Notes under the pieces: generated by a model | Database searches by the model: none | Seen by the model: the letters and a program-made list of their open reading frames with translations, nothing else | Told to the model about the DNA's origin: nothing | In this document: in pieces, positions 17,830-30,824 of the stretch | Numbering within the stretch: position 1 is the stretch's first letter | Layout of the letters: each line of letters begins with the position of its first letter | Translations under genes and position numbers: made by a program | Assembly: GCA_003255025.1 (NCBI GenBank) | Contig: QANY01013766.1 | Location: 372,001 to 436,000, forward strand | DNA length: 64,000 nucleotides | Direction of reading: 5' to 3' | From: Datisca glomerata | Taxonomy: Eukaryota; Streptophyta; Magnoliopsida; Cucurbitales; Datiscaceae

Positions 17830-19320
17830 ATGATTTAAATATGATACTTTTCAACTTAATTCCAAAAGTATTGCAGTTTTTGCCAGGTCAAACAAAATCA
17901 TCTATGCAAAAGATGATTTTGCAGGGACGTGGCACTGAAGACGACACCTAGAACTGAAAATCATCTTTGTAAAAGATGATTTCCAGAAGTGGGGCCCCTA
18001 GTCAAGAATTATGGCCTCATAATCACTGGACAAATTCTTTTCTCTCATGAATTTCTTCATTCATGATTCAATATTCTGGTGTCCTAGGCGTAGAGGAACC
18101 ACACCAATCCATCTCGAACTTGGTGGTTAAAAACTACTACGGTGATGATACTATAGAGGAGGTCGTACGGAAAAATAGCTCGATGCCAGAATGATAAAAA
18201 GTTTAACACTTCTAATTCTTATGACTTTTCAGTGGAAATCATCTTTTCTAAAGACGATTTCAATCATTGTTTGACGACCCTTAGATTCCTCTCTCTCACT
18301 TGAGAGTTTTGTCTCTCTCAATGCCTTAGAGAAGAAGAAGAAGAAGAGAAGAGAAATTTACATTCTTCTTCGTTCTGTTGTAAATCCTCCCCCAATTCTT
18401 CTTCATTCTTACTTCTTCCTTAACACTAAATCTTCATCACAAATCCATTATTGCACGGTTCTTAAAAAATCTACCCAAATCCAAATTGAGTCTTACTCTT
18501 AATTTTAGTTTTGATATCTATCTTCAAACCCTTTGAAAGTTTAAAGCTTTGCCATGGAAGCCAGCGAACTAGTGGTCCATGAAAACCGTCAAAGTATGAA
18601 CTGATGAAGTAAGTATTTTCATTTTTGAGTCCGTCTAGGGACTGATTAGACCTAAAATTTGGAATGATAGATTTACAGTTCCGGAACGAAAAGGATCCCC
18701 TATTGGGATCCATAGAATTGGAACAGAGCCAAAGAGAAATAAAGAAAAAAAAATTATATTACAATAAAGTGAAGTCCAACGTTCAACTATTAGGATTTCA
18801 CCTACAAAATATTCTAAGACTTCACCTACAAAACCTTCTGCAATTATACAAAAAATTTAGCAAACTAGTGAAAAGAAAGAAAAAATTGCAAGTAACTATG
18901 GTATAAATAGTTTTCAGAAACTAACACATTTAGTAAAACTTACCAATCCACCATAAGCATAGCCCAAGAAACTCCAATCGGTATACACATGTAACATTGC
19001 AAGCCATGTTGTTTTCTGCTATCGTTAAAAGATGATAAACAAAAACGGGGCAACAAAATATTAGATGGCAGAGATGATGTCAAAGACAATGTTCCAGTAA
19101 TCATCTTTTGTAAAGATGATTTCAGTAAAAAAAATGAAATAACAGAAATCGTCAGTTAAAAATGAAATATTTGATTTTTTTTCAAAGAAATCATCTTTTG
19201 CAAAGATGATTTTGTCCAGATGAAAATCGTATTTACAAAAGATGACTTCCAACGTGTCTAAAACTAGAAACTACCCTAGTTTTGAAATATTTTCCAAAAC
19301 TACTATATTTTAAGAGTTTT
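17830..19320. mobile_element. Putative non-autonomous transposon with palindromic AAATCATCTTTT repeats
   Basis: A near-palindrome, AAATCATCTTTTgcAAAAGATGATTT, recurs at about 17887-17912, 17956-17982, 18236-18262, 19098-19123, 19187-19213 and 19224-19245, some copies imperfect. The clusters lie at the two sides of a 1.5-kb interval. The outer sequences are loosely inverted (ATACTTTTCAAC... at left, ...TTTTCCAAAACTACTATA at right). Such arrays of inverted subterminal motifs mark plant DNA transposons. Superfamily and exact ends are uncertain. Between the clusters are GAAGAA repeats (18330-18347) and no recognised gene. Confidence 0.5.
18072..18192 (+). pseudogene. rrn5: Full-length plastid 5S rRNA gene copy (nuclear pseudogene)
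   Basis: TATTCTGGTGTCCTAGGCG starts a 121-base match to plastid rrn5. It continues with GGAACCACACCAATCCATC and ends GATGCCAGAAT. About a dozen differences from the plastid sequence I recall are almost all C-to-T or G-to-A (for example TGCGGTGACGATACTG to TACGGTGATGATACTA). The plastid downstream flank continues to about 18235. It sits inside the palindrome-rich transposon and is not a working rRNA gene. Confidence 0.92.
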
Positions 19321-19386
19321 TTAAAACAACATTACAACTGTGAAATATCCTTTAAAATGTGACATGAACAATGACTCACCAATGTA

Positions 19387-22300
19387 TCTTTTTTTTGGTA
19401 AATGAAAATATATTAACCAAAAATATACTTACAAAATACAAGGGCATATCCCAGGGAAAATAACATATACATGAAAGAAAGATTTATATTCCTAAACCTA
19501 GGTTAACCAAGGAAACACCCGAGGTAAATAGCTTGGACATGTCCAAGAATTTTTTAGGAAGTCTAGTTCTATGACAAGCTTTTATAGGAATGGCCTTACA
19601 AAATATAAAGTCAGCACAAATATCAACACCAACCTACCAACTAAAACCCTAGTCAAGTTCAGGAGGAAAGCAGCAACAAACATATATGCATTTATAAATC
19701 AGGCTCTAAGAGTACAAACTTGTAAGCAAATAAACTAAATCACCTAAAATCAGCTCCAAAGCACCTGCATGCATATAGAAGAGATACAAAACATCCAACA
19801 TCTAACAGATCAATACAAACAAAAACAAAGGGTCTTTATAACACATGACCCCCAGCTTATAAGATGAAATAAATAACTAAAACAATAAAAGGACGTACCA
19901 AGGAATGCCTTTATAGGACAGGCCTATAAATACAAATTTCACAACATGGGATAGGGGGAGGACGAGCTCTTATAAATAGAGCTTACAAAGGCAAAACCAT
20001 GAAATCAAGCAGTTTCCAAAATGTTGGCGTTCAAGCCCTATTTGTCAACCAAGTTGATACTAATGACGTCCTCCCTGAAGCCCTTTGCATGAAAGAATCT
20101 GTCTCTCACATTGTCTGAGATTAGCTTAACAATTATTGTTTTATCTCTTAACTTGCTCTCAAACATTCTAGAGTTTCTTTCTTTCCAATTGTAGTACACG
20201 AAAGATGAAAAGACAACTCTAAATAAATATGCCCTCAAAGTTTACCCTTGCTCCACACTAATAACCACGAGATTAATTGGGTCCAATTTGAAGCTTTACA
20301 TGTCAGTTCATAATTCTCTAACAAGGATCTCCACACTGATTTAGCATAGTCACATCTAATGAACAAATGAGAGTTAAATTCATCATGCCCCACACAGAAG
20401 GTATAATCAAGTAAACCCCCAACTTGAGGCTGATTCTATCATAAACGATTCTATCTCTAGTGGCCAACTTGTTGCGAAAGGCCAACCAAGAGATAAAACT
20501 GCACCTAGGAATATTAAATTTAAACCAAATTAATCTTGCCCATCTTACCTTTTTCCTAGGCTGTACCAAGGCTCTATAGGTATGACCTGATGAGAAGGAA
20601 CCATTGGACCTTGCAGTCCAGGTCTAAGAATCAGGTAAAGTAGGTTGAGGGGAAGGCATGGTGGTACCCCTAATTTCTAAGAGCTTACCAGATCTAGAAG
20701 TAGGCCAGGACCACTATCCATTATGAATAATGTCACTAACTCTAGTGTTCGAATTCCAACCAGAGATCGATAGTATTCTCTGACCAAATCTGGGTAACAA
20801 GGTCCCCAAAGGGTGCCAAGCTATAGTCAAAAGTTTGATTTCTCTACCATTGCCCACATAGGTTTTACAGAAAAGCAGGAACTCACGCCTTAGTTTCAGT
20901 AGTTTTCTCCAAACCCAGGATGGATTAGAAGAGGTAATAACAATGAAAATGGAGCTCTTCCTGACCAGGTGCACTTGGCACCAATTCTTCCACAGAGAAT
21001 GTTTTGAGAGCACAACCAAGAACCACATGTGTTTTGCAACTGCCACTTCATTGGACAGGATTAAATCCCTAAGTCCTAAACCTCCTTGGGACTTGTCACA
21101 CCAAACATCATCCCAAGCCACCTTATCCCCAGTATGCTTGGCATCATTTCCATTCCACAAGAAGTTTCTAAGCATGTCTTATAGTTTCTTGACCATTTTC
21201 TTAGGTAAAATAAACAAACTAGTCCAGAATTGGAACATAGCCAACGATACTGACCTAATAAGTTAAAGCTTGCATATATAAGACAAGTATTTAGAGTCCC
21301 AAGACCTAATTCTTTCGATAATTCTCTCCACCAGTGTATCACAATCAGCTTTGTAGAGTTTAATAGTGAATAAAGGCATCCCTAAATATCTTATAGGCAG
21401 GTGGCCCTCAGGGAAACCCATTATAGATTGAATACCCAAAATGTCTTCCTCTTGGACCCCTGGCAAGAAGATCTGGCTTATCTGAATATTGGGTTGAAGA
21501 TCAGTAATTTCTTGAAAAATCTCTAAAGTCTCATTGATGATCTGAACTGACTCCTTGTTCCCCTTACAAAATAAAAAAAAAGGTCATTAGCAAAGCAAAG
21601 GTTCACCACCTTCAACTTATCACACCTCCAGTAATATTTGAATTCAATATTTGAGACTGCAAAGTTCAAAAGGCGAGTGAGGACCTCCATTACAATGACA
21701 AACAGATAGGGGGAGAGAGGATCTCCCGCTTTATGCCCTTGGCTCCCCTCAAGTAACCATGGAGTTCTCCATTAATCTTGATGGAGTAGGAAGGAGAAGA
21801 AATGCATTCCATAATCTAAGTGATGAATGTGTCTGGAATGTTAAGACATTGTAGGGCTTTGCGTATGAGATCCCAAATTATACTATCATATGCCTTTCTA
21901 AGGTCAACCTTATGAGCACATCTAGGCATCCCCAAAGACCTATGATAGCTTCTAAGGAGTTCATGTGATAGGAAAATGTTATATGCAATCATTCTCCTAG
22001 AAATAAACGCGCTTTGGTTCTGACTAATGAGGATTTGTACCTCATGGTGGTTATATATGTTTTTGTATATTAAGATTTGATTGACATAGTCATGATCACA
22101 ATCTAAGCTTAACATTATATCAAGGATTAATAATAAAGATTTAATAAACTATCTAAATCAAAATGGCATTTATTTGCAAAATGTATACTATAAGAACATT
22201 AATAAAAGTGAGCGTATTAACTGAGGAAATAAGGTTGAATCTTAGATAATAAATATAACATTTAGCTCAATAATAATTGTTTGACCATAACATATATCTA

Positions 22301-22590
22301 CTCATTAAATGAAAAAGTATTGGAAAATAAATAGTCCATTAAAACAACTGCAAAAAATGTTGATCCAAATTTTTTATCGGTTTCATTTGGGTAGGGAAAG
22401 AGCTATAAACTAGTAAGGTCAACCTTATGAGCACATCTAGGCATCCCCAAAGACCTATGATAGCTTCTAAGGAGTTCCTGTGATAGGAAAATGTTATATG
22501 CAATCATTCTCCTAGAAATAAACACGCTTTGGTTCTGACTAATGAGGATTGGTAGGAAACATTTCAATCTATCAGCCAACATCTCAGTGT
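19387..22590 (-). mobile_element. 5'-truncated non-LTR retrotransposon (LINE), decayed
   Basis: On the minus strand the reverse transcriptase appears as ILISQNQSAFISRRMIAYNI, HKVDLRKAYDSIIWDLI, then GIKRGDPLSPYLFV, then a catalytic box reading FAND where family members have FADD. A zf-RVT-type domain follows (WARLIWFKFNIPRCSFISWL, 20569-20318) and then a C-terminal segment (20238-20038). The 3' end is marked by an oligo(T) on the plus strand near 19389, the expected poly(A) tail. Many stops and frameshifts make it dead. The endonuclease and ORF1 are missing. The 5' break lies near 22590 in the tandem-repeat zone. Confidence 0.85.
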
Positions 22591-23503
22591 TGAAAGGAAA
22601 ATATTATTATAAAACATCAACTTTTGTACCTCATGGGGGTTATATATGTTTTTGTATATTAAGATTTGAGTTGACATAGTCATGATCACAATCTAAGCTT
22701 AACGTTATATCAAGGATTAATAATAAAGATTTAATAAACTATCTAAATCAAAATGACATTTATTTGCAAAATGTATCCTATAAGAACATTAATAAAAGTG
22801 AGTGTATTAACTGAGAAAATAAGGTTGAATCTTAGATAATAAATATAACATTTAGCTCAATAATAATTGTTTGACCATAACATATATCTACTCATTAAAT
22901 GAAAAAGTATTGGAAAATAAATAGTCCATTAAAACAACTGCAAAAAATGTTGATCCAAATTTTTTATCGGTTTCATTTGGGTAGGGAAAGAGCTATAAAC
23001 TAGTAAGGTCAACCTTATGAGCACATCTAGGCATCCCCAAAGACCTATGATAGCTTCTAAGGAGTTCCTGTGATAGGAAAATGTTATATGCAATCATTCT
23101 CCTAGAAATAAACACGCTTTGGTTCTGACTAATGAGGATTGGTAGGAAACATTTCAATCTATCAGCCAACATCTCAGTGTTGAAAGGAAAATATTATTAT
23201 AAAACATCAACTTTTGTACCTCATGGGGGTTATATATGTTTTTGTATATTAAGATTTGAGTTGACATAGTCATGATCACAATCTAAGCTTAACGTTATAT
23301 CAAGGATTAATAATAAAGATTTAATAAACTATCTAAATCAAAATGACATTTATTTGCAAAATGTATCCTATAAGAACATTAATAAAAGTGAGCGTATTAA
23401 CTGAGAAAATAAAAATAAATAGTCGATCAAAACAACTGCAAAAAATGTTGATCCAAATTTTTTATCGGTTTCATTTGGGTAGGGGAAGAGCTATAAACTA
23501 GTA
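21899..23503. repeat. Tandem repeat of about 515-590 bp, three units, at the LINE 5' end
   Basis: Units start with TAAGGTCAACCTTATGAGCA at 21899, 22414 and 23004. Each contains part of the LINE reverse transcriptase plus about 400 bases of non-LINE AT-rich DNA ending AGCTATAAACTAGTAA. Unit 1 lacks about 75 bases present in units 2 and 3 (GGTAGGAAACATTTCAATC...). Unit 3 lacks about 100 bases near its end. Units 2 and 3 are nearly identical, so the latest duplication is young. Confidence 0.92.
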
Positions 23504-24920
23504 AAGAGGTTAAGGGGGCTTGGTTTTTGGTTGATACAAGTAGTTGGAAAAAAATTGCAGCATTAAACATGGTCTTTGCCCTCTAATTACATCCTTTGCA
23601 ATATGTATGTATATATATATATATACACACTAAAAAATTCAAAATTTTGGAATTACATAATTTTCCAATATTATTTATTTAAGTCCTATACGCAAATACA
23701 TTCACGAGAATTAATCATCGCGAGAGTGAACTCTGATCACAACCTTTTTCTTTGAGACATCGAACTTTGATTACTATCTTGTTAGTTAAAACTAGCTACT
23801 TGCCCAATAAATTATTTTTAAAATTTAAATAATATCTCATAATACATAATAAAATGATGAAATAAGAGGCTTAACACAACCAAGAAAATAGAAATGAAAA
23901 AGCTAATACAGGTATGAATTAATTTACTCACCATATGATTATTGGCATATATCAATGTTATATTACTAAACACACATACGTGAGATTTTGAAGAAAATAA
24001 TAATTAGGTGAGGTAATTTTTAAATTATTGCAAGACAAATTTTCATGCACGCATTCTTAAAAACATAACAAATCGCATCAAGAATCATATGGAAAGTAAT
24101 TTTCCATGCTTCATAAACCAACAAACATAGAAGAAAAACGTCATCTATCCTCACGACAAAATACTCGCCTATCAATTAGAAGGGAAGAATGTTTTCTTAA
24201 TAGAATAAGTTGTATGTCAAAATACACTTAAAAACTTAAGTAATTTAAAACTGTTGCAAGTAGTATATAGAAGGAAAACAATAACGAAATTACCTATATG
24301 TTAGAAGATATTGTACCATAAAAGCATCAGATAGTATGAATAATACCGTCATGTATACAACGATCTTTATTATATAGTAATGTGTAATGAAGGGGATAGA
24401 AGGGCTCGACTTTATAATGAGTGAAAATGGTGAACATTTTGACGAAATAATTGGATGAATTAATTGAAATCAAATGAGAGGGGGTATATGAAGAGTCAAT
24501 GTTTAAAGTCAAACTAAAGAGTTTATGAGTGGAATTAATGGTGATAAAATGAGAGGGTTTATGAGTATAATCAATGGTGAGATTGGAGTAACTGGAAATT
24601 GGAAAGAGAGAAAAAATAAATAAATATATGCATTTATTATTATCTTACTATAATTTAAGCTTCAATTTTAAAAATTGAAACCTAAAATATTAATGATTAT
24701 AAGATTTAAAACATATATTCATATTTTTTTGAATTTTAAAACTAAAGAGAAAAATATATTTACTCATGCCTTTTGGTATTCTCTAATTAATTTGAGTTTG
24801 ATTAATTATAAATTAATTACATTTCATTTATCTTTATATATATATGTGTGTTAAAATGACGTAAATTAAAATTATATAGGAACATAAAAAGGAAAAAGCA
24901 GATGATGAGAAAAATGTGAA
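23504..24920. other. AT-rich spacer upstream of the GDSL gene
   Basis: No gene is seen. A (TA)n tract flanked by GTATG and CACAC lies at about 23606-23630. Open frames are short and AT-biased. Confidence 0.7.
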
Positions 24921-24921
24921 C

Positions 24922-24931
24922 TATATTTAAA
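24922..24931 (+). promoter_or_regulatory. Possible TATA box of the GDSL esterase gene
   Basis: TATATTTAAA lies about 118 bases upstream of the ATG, a normal distance for a plant gene with a short 5' UTR. It is based on motif and position only. Confidence 0.4.
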
Positions 24932-25048
24932 GCTCAACCGTTCGACACTAATTGTTGGTGTCTTATTATAGCAAATAAGTTTATTTTAAAGGTGTAAAAT
25001 TTTGTCACATTTTCTTTCATCCCTATCTTCATCACTAGCATTGACATC

Positions 25049-27177
25049 ATGAACTTGTACTCTTTTTGCTTGTTCTTCTTCCTTTCCATCACTTGCAACT
25101 CTTCGATTAGGGAAGCTAATTCACTACTTTCTCAACCCTATGAGGCAATCTTCAACTTTGGTGATTCTCTTAGTGACACTGGAAATTTCCTCCGGTCGGG
25201 TGCCATCGCTTTCCCGGTCATCGAAAAGCTCCCATATGGCGAAACTTTCTTTAAACGTGCAACCGGACGATGCTCTGATGGACGTCTAATTATCGATTTC
25301 ATGGGTATAACCACACACGTTTCTCCACTCCTAGTTAATTTTAGTCAGTATATATTTTATGTACATTTTGACAAGAATTACTAATGAAACTATAATGTTA
25401 TGTAGCTGAGGCATTTGGGCTGCCACATTTGCCACCATATCTGGGACTTTCTAAAGGTCAAAACTACAAACAAGGGGTGAATTTTGCAGTTGCTGGAGCC
25501 ACGGCACTTGACCCAGAATTCTTCTACCAAAGGAGAATTGGATCAATTTTGTGGACAAATGATTCACTGAGTGTTCAGCTTGATTGGTTCAAGAAGCTCA
25601 AGCCCTCCCTTTGCACCACTAAACAAGGTGACAAGGAATTACTGAGAAATTATGATAATTAACCGACCAAACACTTTACCAAATTACCATTAATTTAGTG
25701 TTTTTTAATGACAAATTTTCATTAACTAATTACGTGTGTATTTAATTATTTAATTATATGGTTGTAGAGTGTGAGAAGTACTTGAAGAAAGCATTATTTG
25801 TGGTGGGAGAGATAGGTGGGAATGATTATAATTACGCCTTCTTTGTTGGTGGAGATTTAAAGCAGCTTCGATCTTCAGTTCCTGTAGTTGTTGATGCAAT
25901 TATTAAGGCCACAACTGTACGTATCATCAACCTCTTCTCACATTAATTTCTTCTTTGTCCAACCATTATGAACATTACTTACTTTGAAAACTCTTTTTCA
26001 CCGCTGACATAAACTAATAAGGATATATGTATCAAGTATTAGAAAGTAATGAAAATATCATAAGTTTTAAGTTTTTTTATAAATAATTATACGTCGTATT
26101 GCTTTGTGATAAGGTACATGTACAAATTAATTCGCCACATTAGTGGTAAGTACTGTTCAGACAATGTTAAAAATACCTAGTTTTTTCGTATCATATTAAT
26201 TAACTATCTACTCTTTGGAACAAATCACCTCCTTGCTGTTGTTAGGGGTTGAACGAGAGTTGACATGTTCTGCCATCCGAGCAATACCTTTTTTATTGAA
26301 CAATCCAGATTAACCAGATTCTCTCATGTTTGTATCAACAAGAGTATATGTTGTTAATATTTTTGGACTAGCCTGAGTTTGTTAGTGTTGATTATTTGAA
26401 ATATAATTAGATGTGGGGACTAACTGTGGCAGGCTTTGATAGAGGAAGGAGCAGTGGAGCTAATGGTGCCAGGGAATTTGCCAATAGGGTGCTCAGCTGT
26501 GTACTTGACATTGTTTAGAAGCCCTAACAAAGGAGATTATGACCCTAGCAATGGGTGTTTAAGGGCCTTTAATGAGTTTGCTAAGTATCATAATAGTCAG
26601 CTTAAACGTGGATTAAACATTCTAAGCCAAAAGTATCCTCATACTAGAATTATATATGCTGACTATTATGCTTCTGCTTTGCGTTTCTTTCATGCACCCA
26701 AGCACTACGGTATGTTCCTAAACTTTTCTTCTTTATTTGTCTTTCTGTTAATTTATTAATTAATTTCACATGCTATCAGTAAAGGGTGGGTTCAATCGCT
26801 TAATAGGCGATTACTCGTAAAAATGGATGAATTAGGATTCTCTACTGTCGGCTTGGCTAACAATATAAAGAGGCAGTTTAGTGATTTAGGACCGTCGGAT
26901 TTGATCATAGTTATACATTCCTATTAATATAATCTCCAATGTGGCAGGATTTCATAAAAGTACATTAACAGCATGTTGTGGGGGAGGAGGGCCATACAAC
27001 TTCAATAACTCAGCAAGGTGTGGTCACATTGGGTCTAAAGCATGTGAAAATCCATCTTTATATGTAAATTGGGATGGAATTCACTTAACTGAGGCAGCTT
27101 ATCATCATGTTGCTATGGGTTTGATTTATGGTCCTTTTTCTATTCCTCCTCTTATGTCTTCTTCTCCACCTCATTGA
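25049..27177 (+). CDS. GDSL esterase/lipase, intact five-exon gene (377 aa)
   Basis: This is a secreted SGNH-family hydrolase that cleaves acyl or acetyl esters; its natural substrate cannot be told from sequence. Exons are 25049-25304, 25406-25627, 25768-25916, 26433-26709 and 26948-27177, all with GT-AG borders. They join in frame to 377 residues, the usual family length. Residues 1-23 form a hydrophobic signal peptide. Block I is FNFGDSLSDTGN with nucleophile Ser40. Block II is NFAVAGATAL with Gly116. Block III is GEIGGNDYN with Asn178. Block V is WDGIHLTEAAY with Asp344 and His347. All SGNH catalytic positions are present. The exon pattern and sequence resemble the At1g28580-type clade. 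A poly(A) signal AATAAA follows at 27196. No defect is seen; the gene is probably functional and is convergent with the phospholipase gene. Confidence 0.95.
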
Positions 27178-30100
27178 AAAAATAGACCGTATTATAATAA
27201 ATGATTTCCATATATTTTGGAACATCACATGATATTCTATTCTTCAGTTTTATTTCGCTGCATTTTTTTGGTAATAATTAGATTGTCCGGAATGACTTTT
27301 AGATCCAAGAGGTTTCGAACGAATGAATTCAAATGAACAAAACCTCTAAGTCCTCAGCTTTTACCACTTATGCTAACCCTTCAATTATCATATCTACTCC
27401 ATAAGCGCGCTTGAGAAAATTGGCCTACAGTATAAGAAACTCTGATGAGAGAGTTTCTGATGAGCGAGTTTCTTATTTTTTCGTTGCTAAAAGCTCATAT
27501 TTTTGTCGCTAAGGCTTTTAGCCACAAAATTCCCGTTGCTAAAAATTCATCGATGAAACATGGTATGTGATAACCTTTACTCGCAAAATTTGCGTAAGAC
27601 GTAAAGCTAGATCACCACTGTCGCAACGTGCCTGTGACGTGGAGCGGCGATTGAAAAAATCATTTTGAAAAAGAAATTCAGAGTCATCACCAGTCATTTT
27701 AGGACGTGATTGGTCACTTAATTTAAAAACAAAAAAAATTGTTCTACAAAAACTCAAAGTTAGTTCAGGAGTCATTTGTCTATGAAAAAGTTATTAGTAC
27801 CCCTCACACCCATTCTTAAAATGGTTATCAATTTCAATCAAATGTTATTTAAATTATATTAAAAAGAAAGAAATAAATAAAAGTGAGATTTTATTTTTGA
27901 ATGTTCCATTAGGTATGTTTTGTATCATAAAATGAAACAAAATAAATTACTTTTAATGGGTGGTACAAAGACTATTGAATTTTTTTTAAATCAAAGCATT
28001 ATTGGAGTTATTCTCGGTAACCCAAAAAATAACTTCTCACTTTAGTAACGAGAGAACTTTGGTATCCCAAACGCCTCAAAGTCCGTCATCGGATTTTATT
28101 AAAAAAAATGTGATAAATATAATATGATTTAAATTTACATGTTATTTTATGACTCAAGCATATACATGTTATTACAAGTGAATAGGACATAAATCACATG
28201 CATATATATGTTGTTATAAATAAATGAAACATGAGTATCATACATATACATATTGATATAAGTGAATGAGACATGAATCACATTTTAAACATGATAATAT
28301 AAAAGTGCTAATAAATAAAGATGAAAAGAAAGCTATATTAATAACTATATAAACAAAGAAATAAATAGATGAAAAATTAGAATCACATATAGTTGTAAGA
28401 TAGCAAAGTGGAGAAAAAAGTATAAAGTGAATATGCAAAATATAAAGAAGAGAAATGCAAAGATGTGAAATGAAATAAATATATATTAGAAAAAAAGAGA
28501 AAAATAAGAATAAAATAAAAAGCAAAACATAAAAAAAATAAAGGAGAAGGGGACAACAGAGGGTTGCCGACTTTCTTCCGAACAGAGGGTTGCCTTGTTT
28601 TCTTTTTATATATTTTTATTTTTAAATTTTTATTTCCATATATATTTTATCATATAATATAATATAATAAATAAATCAATATTAAATCTAATATATATAA
28701 ATAAATTTGAAAAATGTAAAGGTAAAATTTGAGAAGATAATATTTATATATATAAATACATAATTGGTATAAGTATTCCTTTTATTTTGACTAAGTCTAC
28801 TAATTATTCTTTTTTTCTTCAATAATTGCTATTCAAATATAAAAAAAATTGCGGACGAGTAATTAGTTAAAGCAAGTGTCACATAAAAACGATGAATAAA
28901 ATTTTAAAATAAAAATAAAATATTATTTGGGATATAAATATACTATTTTTATATGGATTATTCAGTTTACTAATTACCTTTATTTTTTTCTTTCATCATT
29001 GCTAATAAAATAGCAAAGGAATAATCATGGACGGTAACTAGTTCAAACAACTGTCACAAAAAAATCTAGAAAATCCACTAGTGACAATATTAAAAAAGGA
29101 TTCAAACCTTTAATATTTACATAATGTTTATCCATATAGACGTTTAACTCTCTAAATTATATTTTATGTATTTTGATATATGATGAATTATCATAGGAGA
29201 TATGCATACAATGTACACTTTCAACCCGGGTTGATTCACATTAAATTAATTTTACACCCTTAAAAAGTTTTATCCTCATCCGCATTGATTGAGTTGATGA
29301 CAAAAATATCTCACTACCAAATTGTAAGAAATCATCAATGCATTAAAATAAAAACTCAAGATTAAAAGTAAAAAAAATGAAAAAAAATTGACAAACACTT
29401 AAATTTTTATTTATAGAAAAAGAAACAAAGAATATAAACTATATGAGTATGAAGGAGAAATGATGAAAATAATGAACAATATATTTTGTTAGTAAAGATG
29501 CAAAAAATTTAAACTACCTTAAGAAAAAAATGAGAGAAGATGAATAGTAGTAGATGAATAGAAATGAAAACTCTATTTCTTTCTCTCTTAGAAAATCTAT
29601 CATACTTCTCACTCTCTCTCTAAAAAGATATATTATCCTTCTCTCTCAAGACCTCTCTTTCCCTCTCGAAAAGACATCATATCAAGTGAAGATATCCTCC
29701 CTATTTATAGGCAAATTTAGGACTTCACTTTTTACTTTTAGTCTTTATACTTTATTTTTATTTTTTTAGCCCTTGAACTATTTTTCTTATTTTTAGTCAT
29801 TGGACTAATTTTTTTATTTTTAGTCATTGGGCTATTTTTCTATTGTTGACATTGGGTTCTATATAGTCATAGATTAGTATATGAGCCAATAAACAAAGTA
29901 GGTATATAAAAAGTATTGGGTCAGATAAAATACGATATCTACAACCATTATACCACATGCATCAAATGTCAGAGCTAAAGTTCAGATTTACAGTGTTGGA
30001 TAAAAATAGTGGTATGGGTAACATCTTTTTCTTCTATGATAATTTTCTTTAGGTCACAATCAATAAAGATCCATATAAATCTATTATCCAAACATTCTCT

Positions 30101-30824
30101 TGATTTGTTTGCTATATTTCAAGTGCGACTAAATCCTTCAATGATTCAAAGTCAAATGAATTTCTTTCTTTTCATACATAACCAAAAAAGAAAAAGAGAT
30201 TCTTCAAGGCACTCGAGTCTGAGAAGTGTATGATAAATACCGTCAAAATCAAATACCGCAAAACAAATTGAGTGAAATACTCCAGACACAAACTATACAA
30301 ATGTGCCTTTAACATCACCGCAAGGACCTACCCCTAACCAAAAGTAGCTAGGTGGAGAAGTAAAACTAATACTTGTTCATACATGTGCTTCTGTGGCTAA
30401 CAATAACACGTTTAACCTCAGTAAACTGCTAACAAGAAAAAGTGATTTAATCTCTATATATTAACACACCAACTCATCAAACTCTTATTATAACCCACAA
30501 AAACAATAACATCCATCGTACAATATCCACGTAGAGCATAAAAACAATACAAATCAAAGACTTGAACGCTAAATCAAGTCGATCAATTATTTTCAATTTA
30601 ATTTGAAAACAAAAGGAAGATTCAGCTCTGACTTGACATTATCAAATCACATCGTTGTATGTGTTATACTCCATTGAATTAGTGTCTAATTTAAAAAAAA
30701 AACTCAAAAGAAGGATAAATCTTAATTATATCTAATATAAACTATTGTCAATGTTAACACATGAAACGATATGATTGGTCACATCAGCACCAGGTTAGAA
30801 ATCAGTATTATTCTTGAAAAATAT
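27178..30824. other. AT-rich intergenic region between the two lipolytic genes
   Basis: No gene is supported. Low-complexity AT-rich DNA dominates. A degenerate tandem duplication of about 180 bases lies at 28770-29060, with shared phrases CTAATTA, GGACGGTAACTAGTT/GGACGAGTAATTAGTT and GTGTCACA/CTGTCACA. Around 29560-29900 CT-rich sequence and TATTTATAGGC look like an old LTR fragment, but no partner was found. Confidence 0.6.

Noticed and set aside
18072..18192. A functional 5S rRNA gene
   Set aside because: The sequence is the plastid type with about a dozen transitions, isolated in a nuclear transposon, not a nuclear 5S array.
28238..28525. 95-aa hydrophobic open frame on the minus strand
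   Set aside because: It is a product of extreme AT-richness (Phe, Ile, Leu, Tyr runs); no start context, family or neighbouring exon supports it.
30009..30233. 74-aa open frame near the phospholipase 3' side
   Set aside because: A possible retroelement trace (nearby TATTTATAGGC and GGTATGGGTAACAT), but no domain motif or LTR partner was found.
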